NCBI RefSeq assembly: GCF_963678975.1
Contig: NC_089274.1
Coordinates: forward strand, 33,413,790 to 33,477,789
From: Dysidea avara
Taxonomy: Eukaryota; Porifera; Demospongiae; Dictyoceratida; Dysideidae
Reading direction: 5' to 3'
Length of the DNA stretch: 64,000 nt
Shown here: piece by piece, positions 45,901-57,752 of the stretch
How the letters are laid out: every line of letters begins with the position of its first letter
How positions within the stretch are numbered: position 1 is the stretch's first letter
Made by a program: the position numbers and the translations under genes
The notes under the pieces: model-generated
Told to the model about the DNA's origin: nothing
What the model saw: only the letters and a program-made list of their open reading frames with translations
Databases searched by the model: none

Positions 45901-46999
45901 CAGCCTTGTACTTGTCAGCTATGACAGTGCAAAATGTATTTGAAACCAGTGTTACCTTTGACTGGTGGGATGCACGAAACTTCATTTTAATACAGGCGTA
46001 GCTTAATTAAAGCACCTGTTTTTTTTTTTGCTGTACTTGACTAGAGTACATTATAGTCTCACCAGCCAGCCTGTATTTTTTCTTTTGTCATTTGTTTTCG
46101 GTAATTGAGTTGGTTAACTCCCAAACCTTGTAAGTTCAACCTCAACTTTACTAAGTGCTATGGAGAAGTAATCATACAAACAACAGTGCAATAATGAGGT
46201 CATTTAAGTTTTCGCTGCTACATGAGTAGCATGTTACCGGACTGTCTTTTTCCCACAAGAAAAAATACAGGCTGGCTGAGTACATTATGTTATAACAACT
46301 TTTGGCATGACTACATTTGAGCACTGAAAAATCAGAACTGGTAACAATACATTTTTATGTTTTGCCAGGACAAAATCTGTGTTGTACCGGCAGTTTGACT
46401 ATACACTCTAAAAAGTATCGGGAGCCCAGGAACAGTGAAGAAATTAGTTAACCATAGCCGGGATGGCTGAACTCAACAGTTAAGTAATCAGTTGGTAGTC
46501 AGAGAAAAATTCTGTTGAATAAAAAAATTCCAAAACTTGTTCACAGTATTTATACAGTAGGTTCAATTGAAAGGCACATTTGCCCTTGATTATGCCTAAC
46601 CAATAGTGAATACTGCCGCTAAGGTTGGTTTCTGGGTGATATATTTTTAGCAAAAGTGCAATGCTGGATGTCTCCTGTACTGTATGATATTGATCAGTCA
46701 CTACATGTACTGTACAAATCTTCTGCAAAATTTAAGCATCATTCAGAAACCTGATACAGTAGTTTAAGCCTCACATTTTACGTGCAAGCTCGTAATACTG
46801 CATGTGATTGTGGGATAAAGTTATGGTGTAAATGTAGACACACATTCACCAGTGCACACCACCACAGTCTACACACATATATACAGTGACTCACACACAT
46901 ATATACAGTGACTCACACACATATATACAGTGACTCACACACATATATACAGTGACTCACACACATATATACAGTGACTCACACACATATGTACAGTGA

Positions 47000-47063
<64 letters not shown>

Positions 47064-50000
47064 TGCGCATACACATAACTCACACAAAATGCCATATCTT
47101 AAACAGATGACCTCGGGAACACGTCAGTGCACACGGGTACTGTTCCACCATAGCGATATACTCATCTGCCATCTCCCAACACGGTGGCTGCTTACCAGTG
47201 AACAATGCTGGATTATGAAGACTACCCTCTGAAATGTTAAAGATGTACCTTTTTGTTATTTTTATGTCCAATAATAATAAGTTGGCAATTATACGTGCAT
47301 CACCATATTGGTGTTCACATCTTGAAAGCTGGTACATAACATATGGTATAGCTAACTTGCACACACATGCATTAACATGGGCATACACAATGAAGAGGTT
47401 GAAGATAAGCATCAATATACACATAGAGTGTGTGTATATATCTAACCAGCTATCATGACTCCATCACATTTGGTCTCCGCAATACAATTTTCAACATCTC
47501 TCAAAAACTGAATATTTCCATTAGAAAACACTGGAACACTAACATTTTCCCTGTGTGGAGAAAAAGTGGGTGTGTGAACATAAGGGCATACACAAAGTGA
47601 CATACTTTTAGATGGTGGATAACTGTGTGTTGTAGTGAATGTTGTGTGTGTACTTTAATTTTGTGCAAAAAAATTTCGTGATAAAAATTTTCGCATAATT
47701 TATGTGAATGACTGCTCTATTAAAGTAGTTCGATCTTATATAAAAATTTTCGTGCAAGAAATTTTCATACAAGTTTTGTGATACAAAATTACAACGAAAA
47801 AAAGCAAATTACAGTAACACACAGTGTGGTGTACAGTACCTGCTTTTTCAAAGGAGGTTGGTCACATGTCAACACAAAACAACCTGTGACCTCAGATTTA
47901 ACCCATGTAATTCCAACATCTGCATTAAGCTTCATTGAAAACCCTAAATAAATGTGTGGCTTTCCTAGCTAAGAAACAAGAACTACACTTCCTACGAATA
48001 AGACAAAAGTATCAGTACCAATTCCCAGCAACCACACATGTCATATTACAACAAGTAACCAACCTCCTCTGGGTACAGAACTAACACTAGCTAGTACAAC
48101 GCAACTAGACAGGTCACAACACACAACATACTTCACAGCCTTGACATGCTTCCAACTGGCTACACCAGTGTTGGGTCCCTTTTGTTCTTTAGTACGACCA
48201 TGAACCGTGATGATCTGGAATGGGACACAAACCCACAATATTGACAGACTCAATTGCATACTGATTGTACACATTCAAAACACAACTGTAAGCACAATGG
48301 CAGAACTCTTCAAAAAGGACATCTGAAATGTGGACACCTGACAATATGGTCCCATACATATATTAGTGAACAAATACTTAGGAATTACATTTAATGAGGA
48401 CCACTTAGCAGTTAGCATAGTTCCACAGTGCATACACACACATGTATTATATTCAAGGTTGGCATACCTACAGTACCATACGTACATACAGTGCATCCAT
48501 TATTGTCTGATTACCTGTGCACCAGCAGCTTCTAACATTTTAGCATACTGCACAGTTCTCTCAACATCCTCAAATATTCTGATCTTACAGGTGATGGGGA
48601 TGGACAATTCTTTGTGACACAGACTGACTAGCAATGACAACAACTTTGTAAAAGTTACTGTGTGTATGTAGGTCATGCAGTATAAAAACATTCAGTAGGT
48701 TAGAGTTAATGAAGTATGGCCTCTATATACTTACTCATGTCATGAAGCAAGTCCCACTCTTCTTGCAAAAAGGCACCATAGTGACCTGTTAATATGCATA
48801 ACATTTTATGAAATGAAACAAAGTTGTATACTCATCACAAGGAAGTTATTACAATAACAACAAGTGTTAATAACAGAAGAGACAGTAGAGTATCCACAAC
48901 AAAATGATTTCATGTAGGTCAAAGGGATCCCATCAGACATGGTAACATGCACACACTGGCAGATCATGTACCATATAGTAAAAAACTTTGGCGGTAAAAA
49001 GTGTGACGAAACCCCTCTGTTGAAAAAATTGACGGAAAAAACTTTGCTGATTGAAATTATATTCGCCAAAGTTTTTACTGTACAGTACGTAAGGATAAAA
49101 TGACAAGGTGTCAACTCGTCAGTTAAGTAGTGTAGTAAGTGCATAGGTAGCTAGCGTTGTTGTTGTAGCAGTGCTTAAGTAGCTACTGATCTAACGACGC
49201 CGGTGCTAGCAAAAGCGTGCTTCTCTATCTCCTGCGAAGCCGAGAGCGACTGTATTTGCTTTTTCAGTGGACTCCAGTAGCAGACGTTATCACGTATATC
49301 AAAGTATTTGGCCAAATCCATCATGAGAGGATAAACAAACTGATGTGTGAACTGGAAGCCGGTTGGAAACGCCGGCTATCCCAAGGAGTGCTTACAACTG
49401 TGGGACACATTCCTAGGGAGATCAAGATCTCCAAAGTCAGCTCGATCTTTATTGCGTTGACCTTCATCTCAAGTTCTAGTTACTCAATGCGCTCACTATA
49501 CGGTAATGAACCTACACCCTGTATGTTGTACTTTGCGTGGGAGGATCAAAGCGATGTCACACGTATTGTATCATCCATACAGTATTTATTAGCTGCATAA
49601 CTATACTGTATGAGTCAGTTATGCAGCTAATTGGCAAATACAGTACAGTTATGTGCCTAATTGGGCAAATACAGCACACTTTGGCAAACACAGTACAGTT
49701 ACGTGGAGAATTTATTTAAGGAACGTTATGAAAACAACACACTATAAATCGCTAAAACCAGCCAAACTAATCCTACCAGTTCATTCTACGGCCAGTAATA
49801 GATTGTAGGAAAACTTATTACCAAACTTGTAAATTCTAGCAGTACTTGTCACACAGTACAGAGACTCTACAGTGTGATTCTCTGTGCAATACTCTGTAGT
49901 ATACTGTATGTTATAGTTAAAGCACCACCATGCGTGTTTACGGAAAATACAACACAAGGCAAAGCCGAGTTTTGCCGAGTGCTGTATTTGCCTCGAGACA

Positions 50001-51287
50001 CCCACCGAGTGTTGTATTTGTTGTACACACAAGCATAAGTGGTGCCTTAAGTATTATATTGTACTTCCTTTGGAGCGATTTTCTATAGTACTCAAACTGC
50101 GTGACGATAATTTGTCAACTCAGTACTAACTTTAGTTTTTTTAACTGGAGTAACTACTGCAAGTTTCCACAAGTCAGGAAAGACACTCTCCTCTCCTACT
50201 CCTGATAACACACAGTGGGTACAGAACAGAAAGGGAAATCATCAACTTCCACGCTTGTACAGTACACACATTATTAATGTAGCATTTTGTGTTACCACAT
50301 CTGATGTCACTGTTAGTTCAAGGTAGGTAGTTGTAATGTTGACATGATTATGAGAGATACAGTTGCCTAAGTGGTAACACATTCTTTAAAAATTCAGCCT
50401 TGTGATCACATGGAATTATTATACTACACATTGTCTGGACAGTACATGTAACTGGTACACTGGTCTCCATGATATACCACTGTAAAAATGGCTTGATGTA
50501 TTGTAGAACAGGGCTTGAACCATGTAAATGTAGAAATTCAAAATATATTAATTACGAACATCTATCCAACAGTATTGAATGTTCACCTTTCTTGGCAATA
50601 GTCTGGGGGCAGCCCAGATTTAAGTCTACTGCATCACAATAGGGCTCAACCAACTTGGCAGCTTTCAGCAGTGTGTCAGGGTTGTTGGCACAAAACTAAA
50701 ATATGACATGAAGGTCAATACAGTACTGTATCATGTAAACACATATGAATAGCCAAAAACGAAAAGTATTCATACATAACTAAAGTGTGTATAAACTTTT
50801 CCAGATAAATTAATAATAGAAACATGTTTCAATGAGAGTTCATTCAGTATACAACTATTCAGCTACCAGTCATTTTAGCTGGTCCCAGAAGTACAATTAT
50901 TGTCATTGCATGTATGCACATGTCTCACTAGCAACACAACAATACTGCATAGCTTTAGCTATGTATTTTACACTACTTATTCTATTTAAAGCTCACTACG
51001 AGCATTAATTAAAATCATACACAAATCTTTTTACTTACTTGTACAATCAGCGGTCTATCATCCAGACAGGTCACCATGTGGATTTTCCTATAGTTTACAT
51101 CTCTCACGAACACAGACGCGTGTAACATTGGCGTGTAACACAGCTGGGCTCCTAGTTTACGGCTCAACATCCTCCATGCCAGCTCGGATTGGTCTACCAT
51201 GGGGGCCACAACATATTTGGCACTACGGAGTGCTCCAGTCCATAGCTCATACCCGCTACCTTGGGCCACGTTGATAGACTTCGCCAT
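42930..51287 (-). CDS. DUS1L: tRNA-dihydrouridine synthase, DUS1L type; ten exons seen, 3' end not resolved
   Basis: FMN enzyme reducing uridine to dihydrouridine in the tRNA D-loop. Exons read leftward: 51287-51039, 50695-50587, 48785-48735, 48627-48515, 48214-48132, 47550-47447, 47228-47086, 44572-44482, 44259-44190, 43036-42930. All have GT-AG borders and matching phases. Landmarks: [14 protein letters not shown] (flavin site, exon 1), [14 protein letters not shown] with the catalytic Cys (exon 2), [13 protein letters not shown] (exon 3), [11 protein letters not shown] (exon 4), [12 protein letters not shown] (exon 5), [10 protein letters not shown] (exon 6), [15 protein letters not shown] (exon 7), [13 protein letters not shown] (exon 9), and a Lys-rich stretch (exon 10). 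The family's C-terminal zinc-binding Cys cluster was not found and should lie to the left of 42930. Introns contain several repeats. No disabling change seen. Confidence 0.85.
43597..43655. repeat. Paired TCTATTAGA-type motif
   Basis: GCTCTAACAGAACAGTCA followed about 30 bp later by GACTGTTCTATAAGAGTATA in opposite orientation. It is one of at least eleven loci in this window with this roughly 24-bp motif. Confidence 0.6.
45011..45256 (+). other. Short Glu/Lys-rich ORF within the DUS1L intron, unrecognised
   Basis: 81 codons, acidic ([10 protein letters not shown]), no recognisable domain, located on the opposite strand between DUS1L exons 7 and 8 region and exon 9. Could be chance or an exon of an unknown gene. 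Confidence 0.15.
45603..45650. repeat. Short hairpin of the AGTCTCG-like family
   Basis: CTAGTCTTGCATGGTCAGATC pairs imperfectly with GGGGTCTGGCCACGCAAGAC, the same plan as the AGTCTCG...CCAGACC hairpins but with a very short interior. Confidence 0.6.
46871..47062. repeat. 22-bp minisatellite running into (CA)n
   Basis: Six copies of a 22-bp unit ACACACATATATACAGTGAC + TC (46871-47001), then about 30 CA units. It lies in the DUS1L intron just downstream of exon 7; the His-Thr repeat reading frame is a by-product. Confidence 0.9.
49260..49600 (+). pseudogene. HIRAN-domain relic
   Basis: The reading [13 protein letters not shown]...SKVSSIF...[21 protein letters not shown] parallels the HIRAN part of 36792-37955 (IVGHIPRKISAICSLF...IPCTLKFTRAKDLDHLEKVK). 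The first half of the domain is in another frame: REP...GNA near 49355. No Ulp1 part follows. It lies inside the largest DUS1L intron (between exons 2 and 3), on the opposite strand. It may be a remnant of another HIRAN-carrying transposon. Confidence 0.5.
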
Positions 51288-51878
51288 TCTCTATCGGAAA
51301 CAATTCTGGTCCGTATAACTCCGGAGAGTTTTCTATAAGAGGGTGGGGTTCGGTTCGTTAGCACCTATAATTAGCTCGGAGTAGTGTGCATAGGTTATAT
51401 TCGGTTCTAGAAACACTCTTCACCTTGAGGTGAGTTAAATGTGCAGAAGTAGTTTACTGCAGCAGCGTGTCGCGTTGATTTGAAATCGGTTGCCGAGATG
51501 CCAAGTCGCGTTTCCAATTAATATTTGTTGCGGTGTCTTTTTTTGCACTTAGCAATTATTAATCAGTTCTATTGTTGCGTGTGTGCTTTGTGTATACTCA
51601 GTTTACATTCCGTGAATGTTTCTTGATACCAGAAAGGTCAAATATCTGGGTTATGTAAATTTCGAGGTTAATAGTTTGTTTGTGGTACTTAATATTGACA
51701 CCCATTGTACTTATATGCAAATATTTCCTTGATTACAAGCTTACCAAGAAACACCTTAGTTTGTTTATTAACATTTAGATTTAGTAAACATAAGACACAC
51801 ACATTTTAAGTAGTTTTTCTATAAATACCATTGTGTTTGTGTGCTACTTAATGCTGGTTTGGTGTTAGATCACAAGCA
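51288..51878. promoter_or_regulatory. Divergent intergenic region, DUS1L / FMO
   Basis: 590 bp separate the two start codons on opposite strands, so the region should hold both promoters. No convincing TATA box; ordinary AT-rich sequence near the FMO side. Confidence 0.4.
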
Positions 51879-53579
51879 ATGTCAGGGTCTGGAGGATTTG
51901 AACATGACGTGACAATTATCGGTGCAGGTTGGTCAGGACTGTTAGCCTGCAAGCACATGTTGGAAGAGGGGCTGACTGTTGTGGTGCTGGAGAGAAGAGC
52001 AACAATTGGTGGGGTGTGGCAGTATATTGATGATCCCAATGAAACCAGTGTCATGAGATCCACTCAGTGTACATCGTCGATAACGGTCACAGAGATGTCA
52101 GATTTCCCTATGCCAGATGACTTTGATACCTTCCCAAGTCACTCACAGATAACACGCTACCTTGATTCCTACGCTGATCATTTCAATCTCTGGCCCCATG
52201 TCCATCTTAACACAAAAGTTGACCAGGTAGAAAAAGAAAAAAACATCTGGAAGGTCCATACTATAGGTGGCCAAATCTACACCAGCAGATATCTAGTGGT
52301 ATGCACTGGTATCTATGAGAGGGCCAATATGGAACTGCAGTCAACATTGTTTAGTAACTATACCGGATCATTATACCATTCAAAGGTGATCAAGTACCCT
52401 CTATCCAAGCACAATGGTGATGACATATTGATAGTTGGAGGTGGTGAAACAGCCAGTGACATTGTCAGTGAATGGTATGATCATACAAACTGTATCTACT
52501 GGAGTATACCACGTGGACAACATTTCTTTCGTAAGTATGCTAAGATTCTGCCTTGGGGAAGGCCACAGCCATTGGATAAAGCTTCTTCAAGAGCCCTCAC
52601 GACTATTGCACCATATCACAAATCAAAACCAGGCCTGAGTTGGATTTGCAAGTGGACATCAAATGGCTCACTGTTAGCCTATCAGGGCCACGGAATCCCA
52701 GAATGGAAAAATGATTCACCTTTCTTTCACTTTGTCATCAACAAAAATGGTAAAGTATTGGATTTAATCAACTACAAGAAGGTGGTTCCAAAAGGTGCTA
52801 TCAAAAGCTGTCAAGAAAGAACAGTAGAATTTGCCGATGGTACAAGCAAAGAGTTTGATGCAATCATTATGTGCACAGGGTATGACTCTAGCTATTTCCC
52901 ATTTCTTCCTGGAAAATACCACCAAAATAAAACTTTGCGAGATCGCTACAAGTTTGTTTTTGATGTAGAAGATCCTTCAATTGCTTTCATAGGCTATGTG
53001 AGGCCTGTAGTTGGTGCTATACCAAGCATCGCTGAAATGCAGTCAAGATGGGTATCTAAGGTATTCGCCAAAACCATCCCTTTTAAACCATTAGAAAATC
53101 GACAGGATGATGTGAAACAAGATGCTGAATTCTGGGAGAACTATTTCAAGGGATCTTCACAGAGACTAGAAGGCTTGGTGGAAGGGTTTATTTACATTGA
53201 CCAAATTGCACGCTTGGCTGGAGTTTTCCCTGATTTCAAATCACTTTTATTTAGAAATCCCAAAGGATGGTTTACAGCTGTTTTTGCACCATACAATGGT
53301 GCCACATATCGCTTGAATGAACCGAAACATGAAGCTCAAGCTATTCAGACAATGTCAAAACACCGCAAACAAACAACAAATCCACTACACCTTCTGCTGA
53401 TAGTATTTATGAGAGTCAGTGGTATTGACAGGACAATAGTACTACTGGAAAATGTCAAGTACAGTATCCAAACATCTTGGTGGTGGCCTCATGTTAGGGA
53501 CCTACGAATTGTAAGGGCATTAAACTGGGTCTGGTGTCTACCTAAGAGACTTTTGTTTGACTCTAAATCAACAACATAA
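51879..53579 (+). CDS. Flavin-containing monooxygenase (FMO family), single exon
   Basis: FAD- and NADPH-dependent enzyme that oxygenates nucleophilic N or S atoms of small molecules. 566 residues, close to the usual 530-560. FAD Rossmann motif IIGAGWSG at 13-20 with LERRATIGGVW after it, FMO signature YTGSLYHSKVIKY at 161-173 (the consensus begins with Phe), NADPH motif IVGGGETASD at 185-194 and the late MCTGYDSSYF block near 340. The C-terminus is mildly hydrophobic (LHLLLIVFM near 505) but has no clear anchor. The ATG at 51879 is the first in frame and is followed quickly by the Rossmann fold. No intron, unlike DUS1L and eIF3b on either side. Substrate cannot be told from sequence. Confidence 0.9.
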   Translation: MSGSGGFEHDVTIIGAGWSGLLACKHMLEEGLTVVVLERRATIGGVWQYIDDPNETSVMRSTQCTSSITVTEMSDFPMPDDFDTFPSHSQITRYLDSYADHFNLWPHVHLNTKVDQVEKEKNIWKVHTIGGQIYTSRYLVVCTGIYERANMELQSTLFSNYTGSLYHSKVIKYPLSKHNGDDILIVGGGETASDIVSEWYDHTNCIYWSIPRGQHFFRKYAKILPWGRPQPLDKASSRALTTIAPYHKSKPGLSWICKWTSNGSLLAYQGHGIPEWKNDSPFFHFVINKNGKVLDLINYKKVVPKGAIKSCQERTVEFADGTSKEFDAIIMCTGYDSSYFPFLPGKYHQNKTLRDRYKFVFDVEDPSIAFIGYVRPVVGAIPSIAEMQSRWVSKVFAKTIPFKPLENRQDDVKQDAEFWENYFKGSSQRLEGLVEGFIYIDQIARLAGVFPDFKSLLFRNPKGWFTAVFAPYNGATYRLNEPKHEAQAIQTMSKHRKQTTNPLHLLLIVFMRVSGIDRTIVLLENVKYSIQTSWWWPHVRDLRIVRALNWVWCLPKRLLFDSKSTT

Positions 53580-53773
53580 CTTTGTGTAACTTATTATTGT
53601 GTACACTCAGTATTGCAGCTGTATTTGGCATGTGTTGTATGACAAAAGAGTATACTTAGATACCAAGCTAGTGAGGCTATATAATGAGGGGGCATAGGAA
53701 AAGGGACCTAGAGACTTAATAAACTTACGAGTTAAAGTCAGTAAATTTCCGTTTATTGTTAGGTATTTATAGT

Positions 53774-54262
53774 CAGGGTTGGGCAAGTTACTTTGTAAAA
53801 GTAACTAGTTACATATTACTTGCAACTGAACTATTTAGTTACAGTTACATATTACCCATAAAATAAAGTAACTATAATAATATTACATATTATATTACTT
53901 TGTGTCCACAGCCTTAAACTGTCACGTGTGAAACTACCACTTTATCACGTGACATGATTACGTTGTTGGACAATGTGCAAATTGTGGTTTTAAGTAAGAA
54001 GCTGGTGAATAAGCTTCATTCAGTAGGCTTCATTACTTCACTGTGGCTAGGCGTTACTCAGAGGATAACTAACGAGATTAGTAACTTCGTTGCTTGTAGT
54101 AATAAATATTACGTAATATTAGAGTCATTACAGTAACTATATTACTTAGGTAACGCATTACATTTGTAAGTGAAGTAACTTGAGTTATATTACCTGCGTA
54201 TTTCGTTATATTACTTTGTTACCACAAAGGTAATATTACGTAGCGCGTTACTCCCAACACTG
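53774..54262. mobile_element. hAT-type nonautonomous element with perfect 8-bp target duplication
   Basis: Starts CAGGGTTGGGCAAGTTACTT and ends, inverted, CAGTGTTGGGAGTAACGCG. TTTATAGT is present on both sides (53766-53773 and 54263-54270) without mismatch. The interior is a series of GTTACTTT/AGTAAC words. 489 bp; a 60-codon ORF inside is not a transposase. Confidence 0.9.
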
Positions 54263-54270
54263 TTTATAGT

Positions 54271-55183
54271 ACATTAGGAAAGTACACTTGTATTAAATTC
54301 TTCATAACTTTATGAAACAATTGAGTATTGACTTGAAATATGAATAGCTAGCAAATTGTGGAATTCTTTGATTAGCATAACTCACATTCCATGTCTAACT
54401 GATATAGGTCCCTTTTCCTATACCCCTCACAATAATATGCCTTGTTGTATCTTGTTGCATGAAGTAGCAAGAAGTGAACAAATTGTAGTCTAATGCATAT
54501 CCTACATACCTCTCCTAACATGTACTGTTATAATCTGATCACAAATCACTCTGTTTTCCTTACTACTGTCCATCACTCAAGCCACCTGCTGAAACACATA
54601 TATTTATGGCTTTAGACCAGAATTGTGTTTATCAGAAAACTACTGTGATGAAAGCAAGACGTTTAAAAAATATTTTCAAGCAAACAAGTTTGTGCTGAGT
54701 GTGTATATGTTCTGTTAGAGTATTTTGTTCATTTGCTTCAATTACGTATTTCTGTCATGTGAGTCTCAAAAATTGCAGTACAAAACCAGCCAACAATGGG
54801 GCTCACTAGGGTGCTCATTTAGATTGCACTTGACAACTTCAAGGCTATATACTTTGCTTTGTAAGGGCCCCTGGATATAGAAATGGTGAAATGGTTAAAA
54901 ATTACTGTTACGGAGGCTCTTTCAAAACAAAGTACAGTACATTTTCTGTCAAGTGCTATCTAAAGATCTAGTGAACTTCAAATATTTGCTGGTTTTGTAT
55001 TACGACTATTGAGATTCACGTGGTTTCCAAATAATAATTATGTAATTAAAGTTAGCAACACTCGCACATGTCCTACATCCTCCTAATACCCATACAGTAA
55101 CCACAATTGTTTGAATTGTAAATATGTAGATTTTATAAAGAAATATATTCACTTCTAGGTAGTCACAATACAATGTTACACTG
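54271..55183. other. Intergenic, no gene recognised
   Basis: AT-rich; contains a single TGTTCTGTTAGAGTATTTTG motif at 54709. Confidence 0.4.
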
Positions 55184-57021
55184 TTAGGTCAGTTCCTCAG
55201 TCTCCTCATTCTCCAGAATAAATAGATCCTCAAAATCACTTTCTTCATCCAACTCTGGTTCAACATCTGTAAAATATAGAACCCTTCATAAACTAGGTAT
55301 GTATTATGATCGTTCAGTGTTTTCACACTAACAGGTCACTAGACCTTTCAAAATGCTCACAATAGTATTAGCTTGCATACAAGTAAGAAGGAATTTCAAA
55401 TGGAGAAATGACAACAATCTTTTTCACAGTTGTAAACAAATACTCTTGGTAACACACATACCCTAAAGGGTACAGAAAGATATTCAAATTTTTCATGAGT
55501 AGGCAAATAAGATGCTGTGTATAGATTTAATTAATTTGAGACTGAGTAACGGCTCAATTAAAGCTTGCATTTTTTTTCTTCTTTATAGCATGCCATATAA
55601 ACTACAGTATATGGGGATTTGCTGAGATAGTTAAATTAAAATATACACCCATATTAGATAACCTTCCACTTACAATCAGTAGGTCTCTTCGCTGTCTCAA
55701 ATTCTTGAGCTTTACGATGTCGAAATCTGCTAAACTCATCCATCATCTTTCTCCTCTTGTCAATGATCACCTACACCACAGACTGCCTAAGTACACACTT
55801 TAAACAACACCATATTACCTGAGAAGCCTTCTCCCTTCCTAACCTATCCTGTGCATCAAACTGGTGATGGTACTTTTTGGAGTTCTTCTTGATGTTCTGA
55901 GGAAGACACAAAGTTTTTAAGTACCACATAGGAGACAATTAAAGGAAAGTCAGTGGTACCTTGATGTCTTCTGCTGACAAAAGGGTAAGTGGTCTTGGCC
56001 TCCACAATAACTGACAAAACTTATCCAAGGTGACAGGATTCTTGTACAACTGGCGACCTTGGAATGACCATACTATGAACCCAGTATCCATCTGTGGGTT
56101 AGAGACTATGTTAACATATGTACAGTATGGTTAAAGTACCTTTTGGGACCAGAAGCTAACAGATGTCACTACATATCTGCCAGTGGGGTCCCACTCTAGG
56201 TCTGTCGCCATCCCATGCTCAGATGACTGCATTAGTATGAATTCCGAAGATTCGGCATCATAAAATTCCAGCTGACCATCCATACTATAGGTATGACACA
56301 AAAATGTGTTAAAGTGTACATAGACAATTATGCGCACACTGTACACACTCACACACACATACACACACAGCATGCACACGCACACAAAGCAAAAAGCCTT
56401 CAGCTGTCGTGCTAGCACAGTCATGCCTCCCCAGTGAACCAGCTGTGCACTACTCATGTGTTATGAGTCATCCTCCTGGATCAGGACTAGTGACCCGCAG
56501 GAAGCTGTGCCATGTCTCACAGGTAAAGGCGTGGGAACCCGAATTCCCAGACACACTAACACTACACTACACACACACACACTACACTACACACACACAC
56601 AGTACACACCACACACACATGTGCGTAGTACAGTGCTACACACAATACACAGACCCATGAATGTTTACAACTTACCCTTTCAAGCCAGCAAGTACTAAAA
56701 ACTTTCCTTTGGGACACCAAAATATTTGATTAGTTGGCTTTCGTTCCATTGTCTCTGTATACAACAACAAAATGAGCTCATTAAATACTAATACAAACAA
56801 CAAAATACTAATACAAACAACAAAATACTAATACAAACAACACTGTAAATCAGACACAGCTAGTCCATACACTATTCACTCACTGATTCGACTGATACTA
56901 CTACCAGCTCCCTTGTGACTGAGTTCATAACAGCTAAATGATATACGACCAGGAGGCTCCCCATGTAGTACAGCAAACTTTGTCCCATACGGTTCCAGTC
57001 CAAAAGACAATATCGGTTGAT
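55184..57021 (-). CDS. EIF3B: Eukaryotic translation initiation factor 3 subunit b, C-terminal exons
   Basis: eIF3b scaffolds the eIF3 complex on the 40S subunit. Seven exons read leftward: 57021-56884, 56754-56676, 56284-56140, 56091-55960, 55896-55819, 55770-55674, 55266-55184, all with GT-AG borders and consistent phases. Landmarks: [81 protein letters not shown], then the charged helical tail [16 protein letters not shown] and the acidic end [12 protein letters not shown]. These are the last beta-propeller blades and the eIF3i-binding tail. Stop TAA at 55184-55186. The N-terminal RRM and earlier propeller exons are not recognisable between 57022 and 64000; they may lie beyond the window across a repeat-filled intron. 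Confidence 0.88.
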
Positions 57022-57373
57022 CTAATTAGTATGAATAATATAAGATAATCAAAGTAAAGTTTCAATTAACACCCTCTCAACCCATTACAACACAATTGAT
57101 ATCCTAAGAAGTTTGGACAATAGTACATCACATAGTACTATAGAAGAACTAGACCTATATTTGTTTATGAGACTTCCATTGTCTAAACACCTAGCTGTGT
57201 GCTAGTTCAATCACATAAATTTATAAACTAAGCACATTCAGTATCACTTTAATAGAATATATAGCAGTCAGTGTCAACCACTTTTAATTATATTGTCGTG
57301 AGTGCTACCGTATAAGGATAATCAAGATATAATAGAAACCAAGAGTATCGAATGGGTGTATTACCCCGTGATT

Positions 57374-57752
57374 AATGATTGCATAAAGTAACACAGATAT
57401 TTCAGTAATTGTTCGTTTTCATTGCCATTAAGGGTTGTTGTATTTAGCCCAATTCAGCCACTGAACCATGCGAAAACATGATAGCGTTAAAGGGAATTGG
57501 CTAATGTTAAAGTTCTGGCAGTGCAAAGCGAATCCCTGAAGGCGTGGCAACACGCTCGTTTGTGCAACTGTTGCTTTAGTGAGCTGGAGTTATCTTGGGT
57601 CCTTACTACACCTTCTTTGTACAATAATTGTTGAATATTGAATAACACGGAAAACTGGCGAACAAGACCCATTGCCACATACGCATTTCAAATTACCATT
57701 TCGCATAAACAAACAATTACTGAAATATCCGTGTTACTTTATGCAATCATTC
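57374..57752. mobile_element. Palindromic MITE
   Basis: AATGATTGCATAAAGTAACA...GATATTTCAGTAATTGTT near 57374 is mirrored by AACAATTACTGAAATATC...TGTTACTTTATGCAATCATT ending 57751. The interior has no transposase. Target duplication unclear. Confidence 0.7.

Noticed and set aside
46996-47232. ORF starting with a His-Thr run
   Set aside because: It is a reading of the (CA)n array and overlaps DUS1L exon 7 on the other strand.
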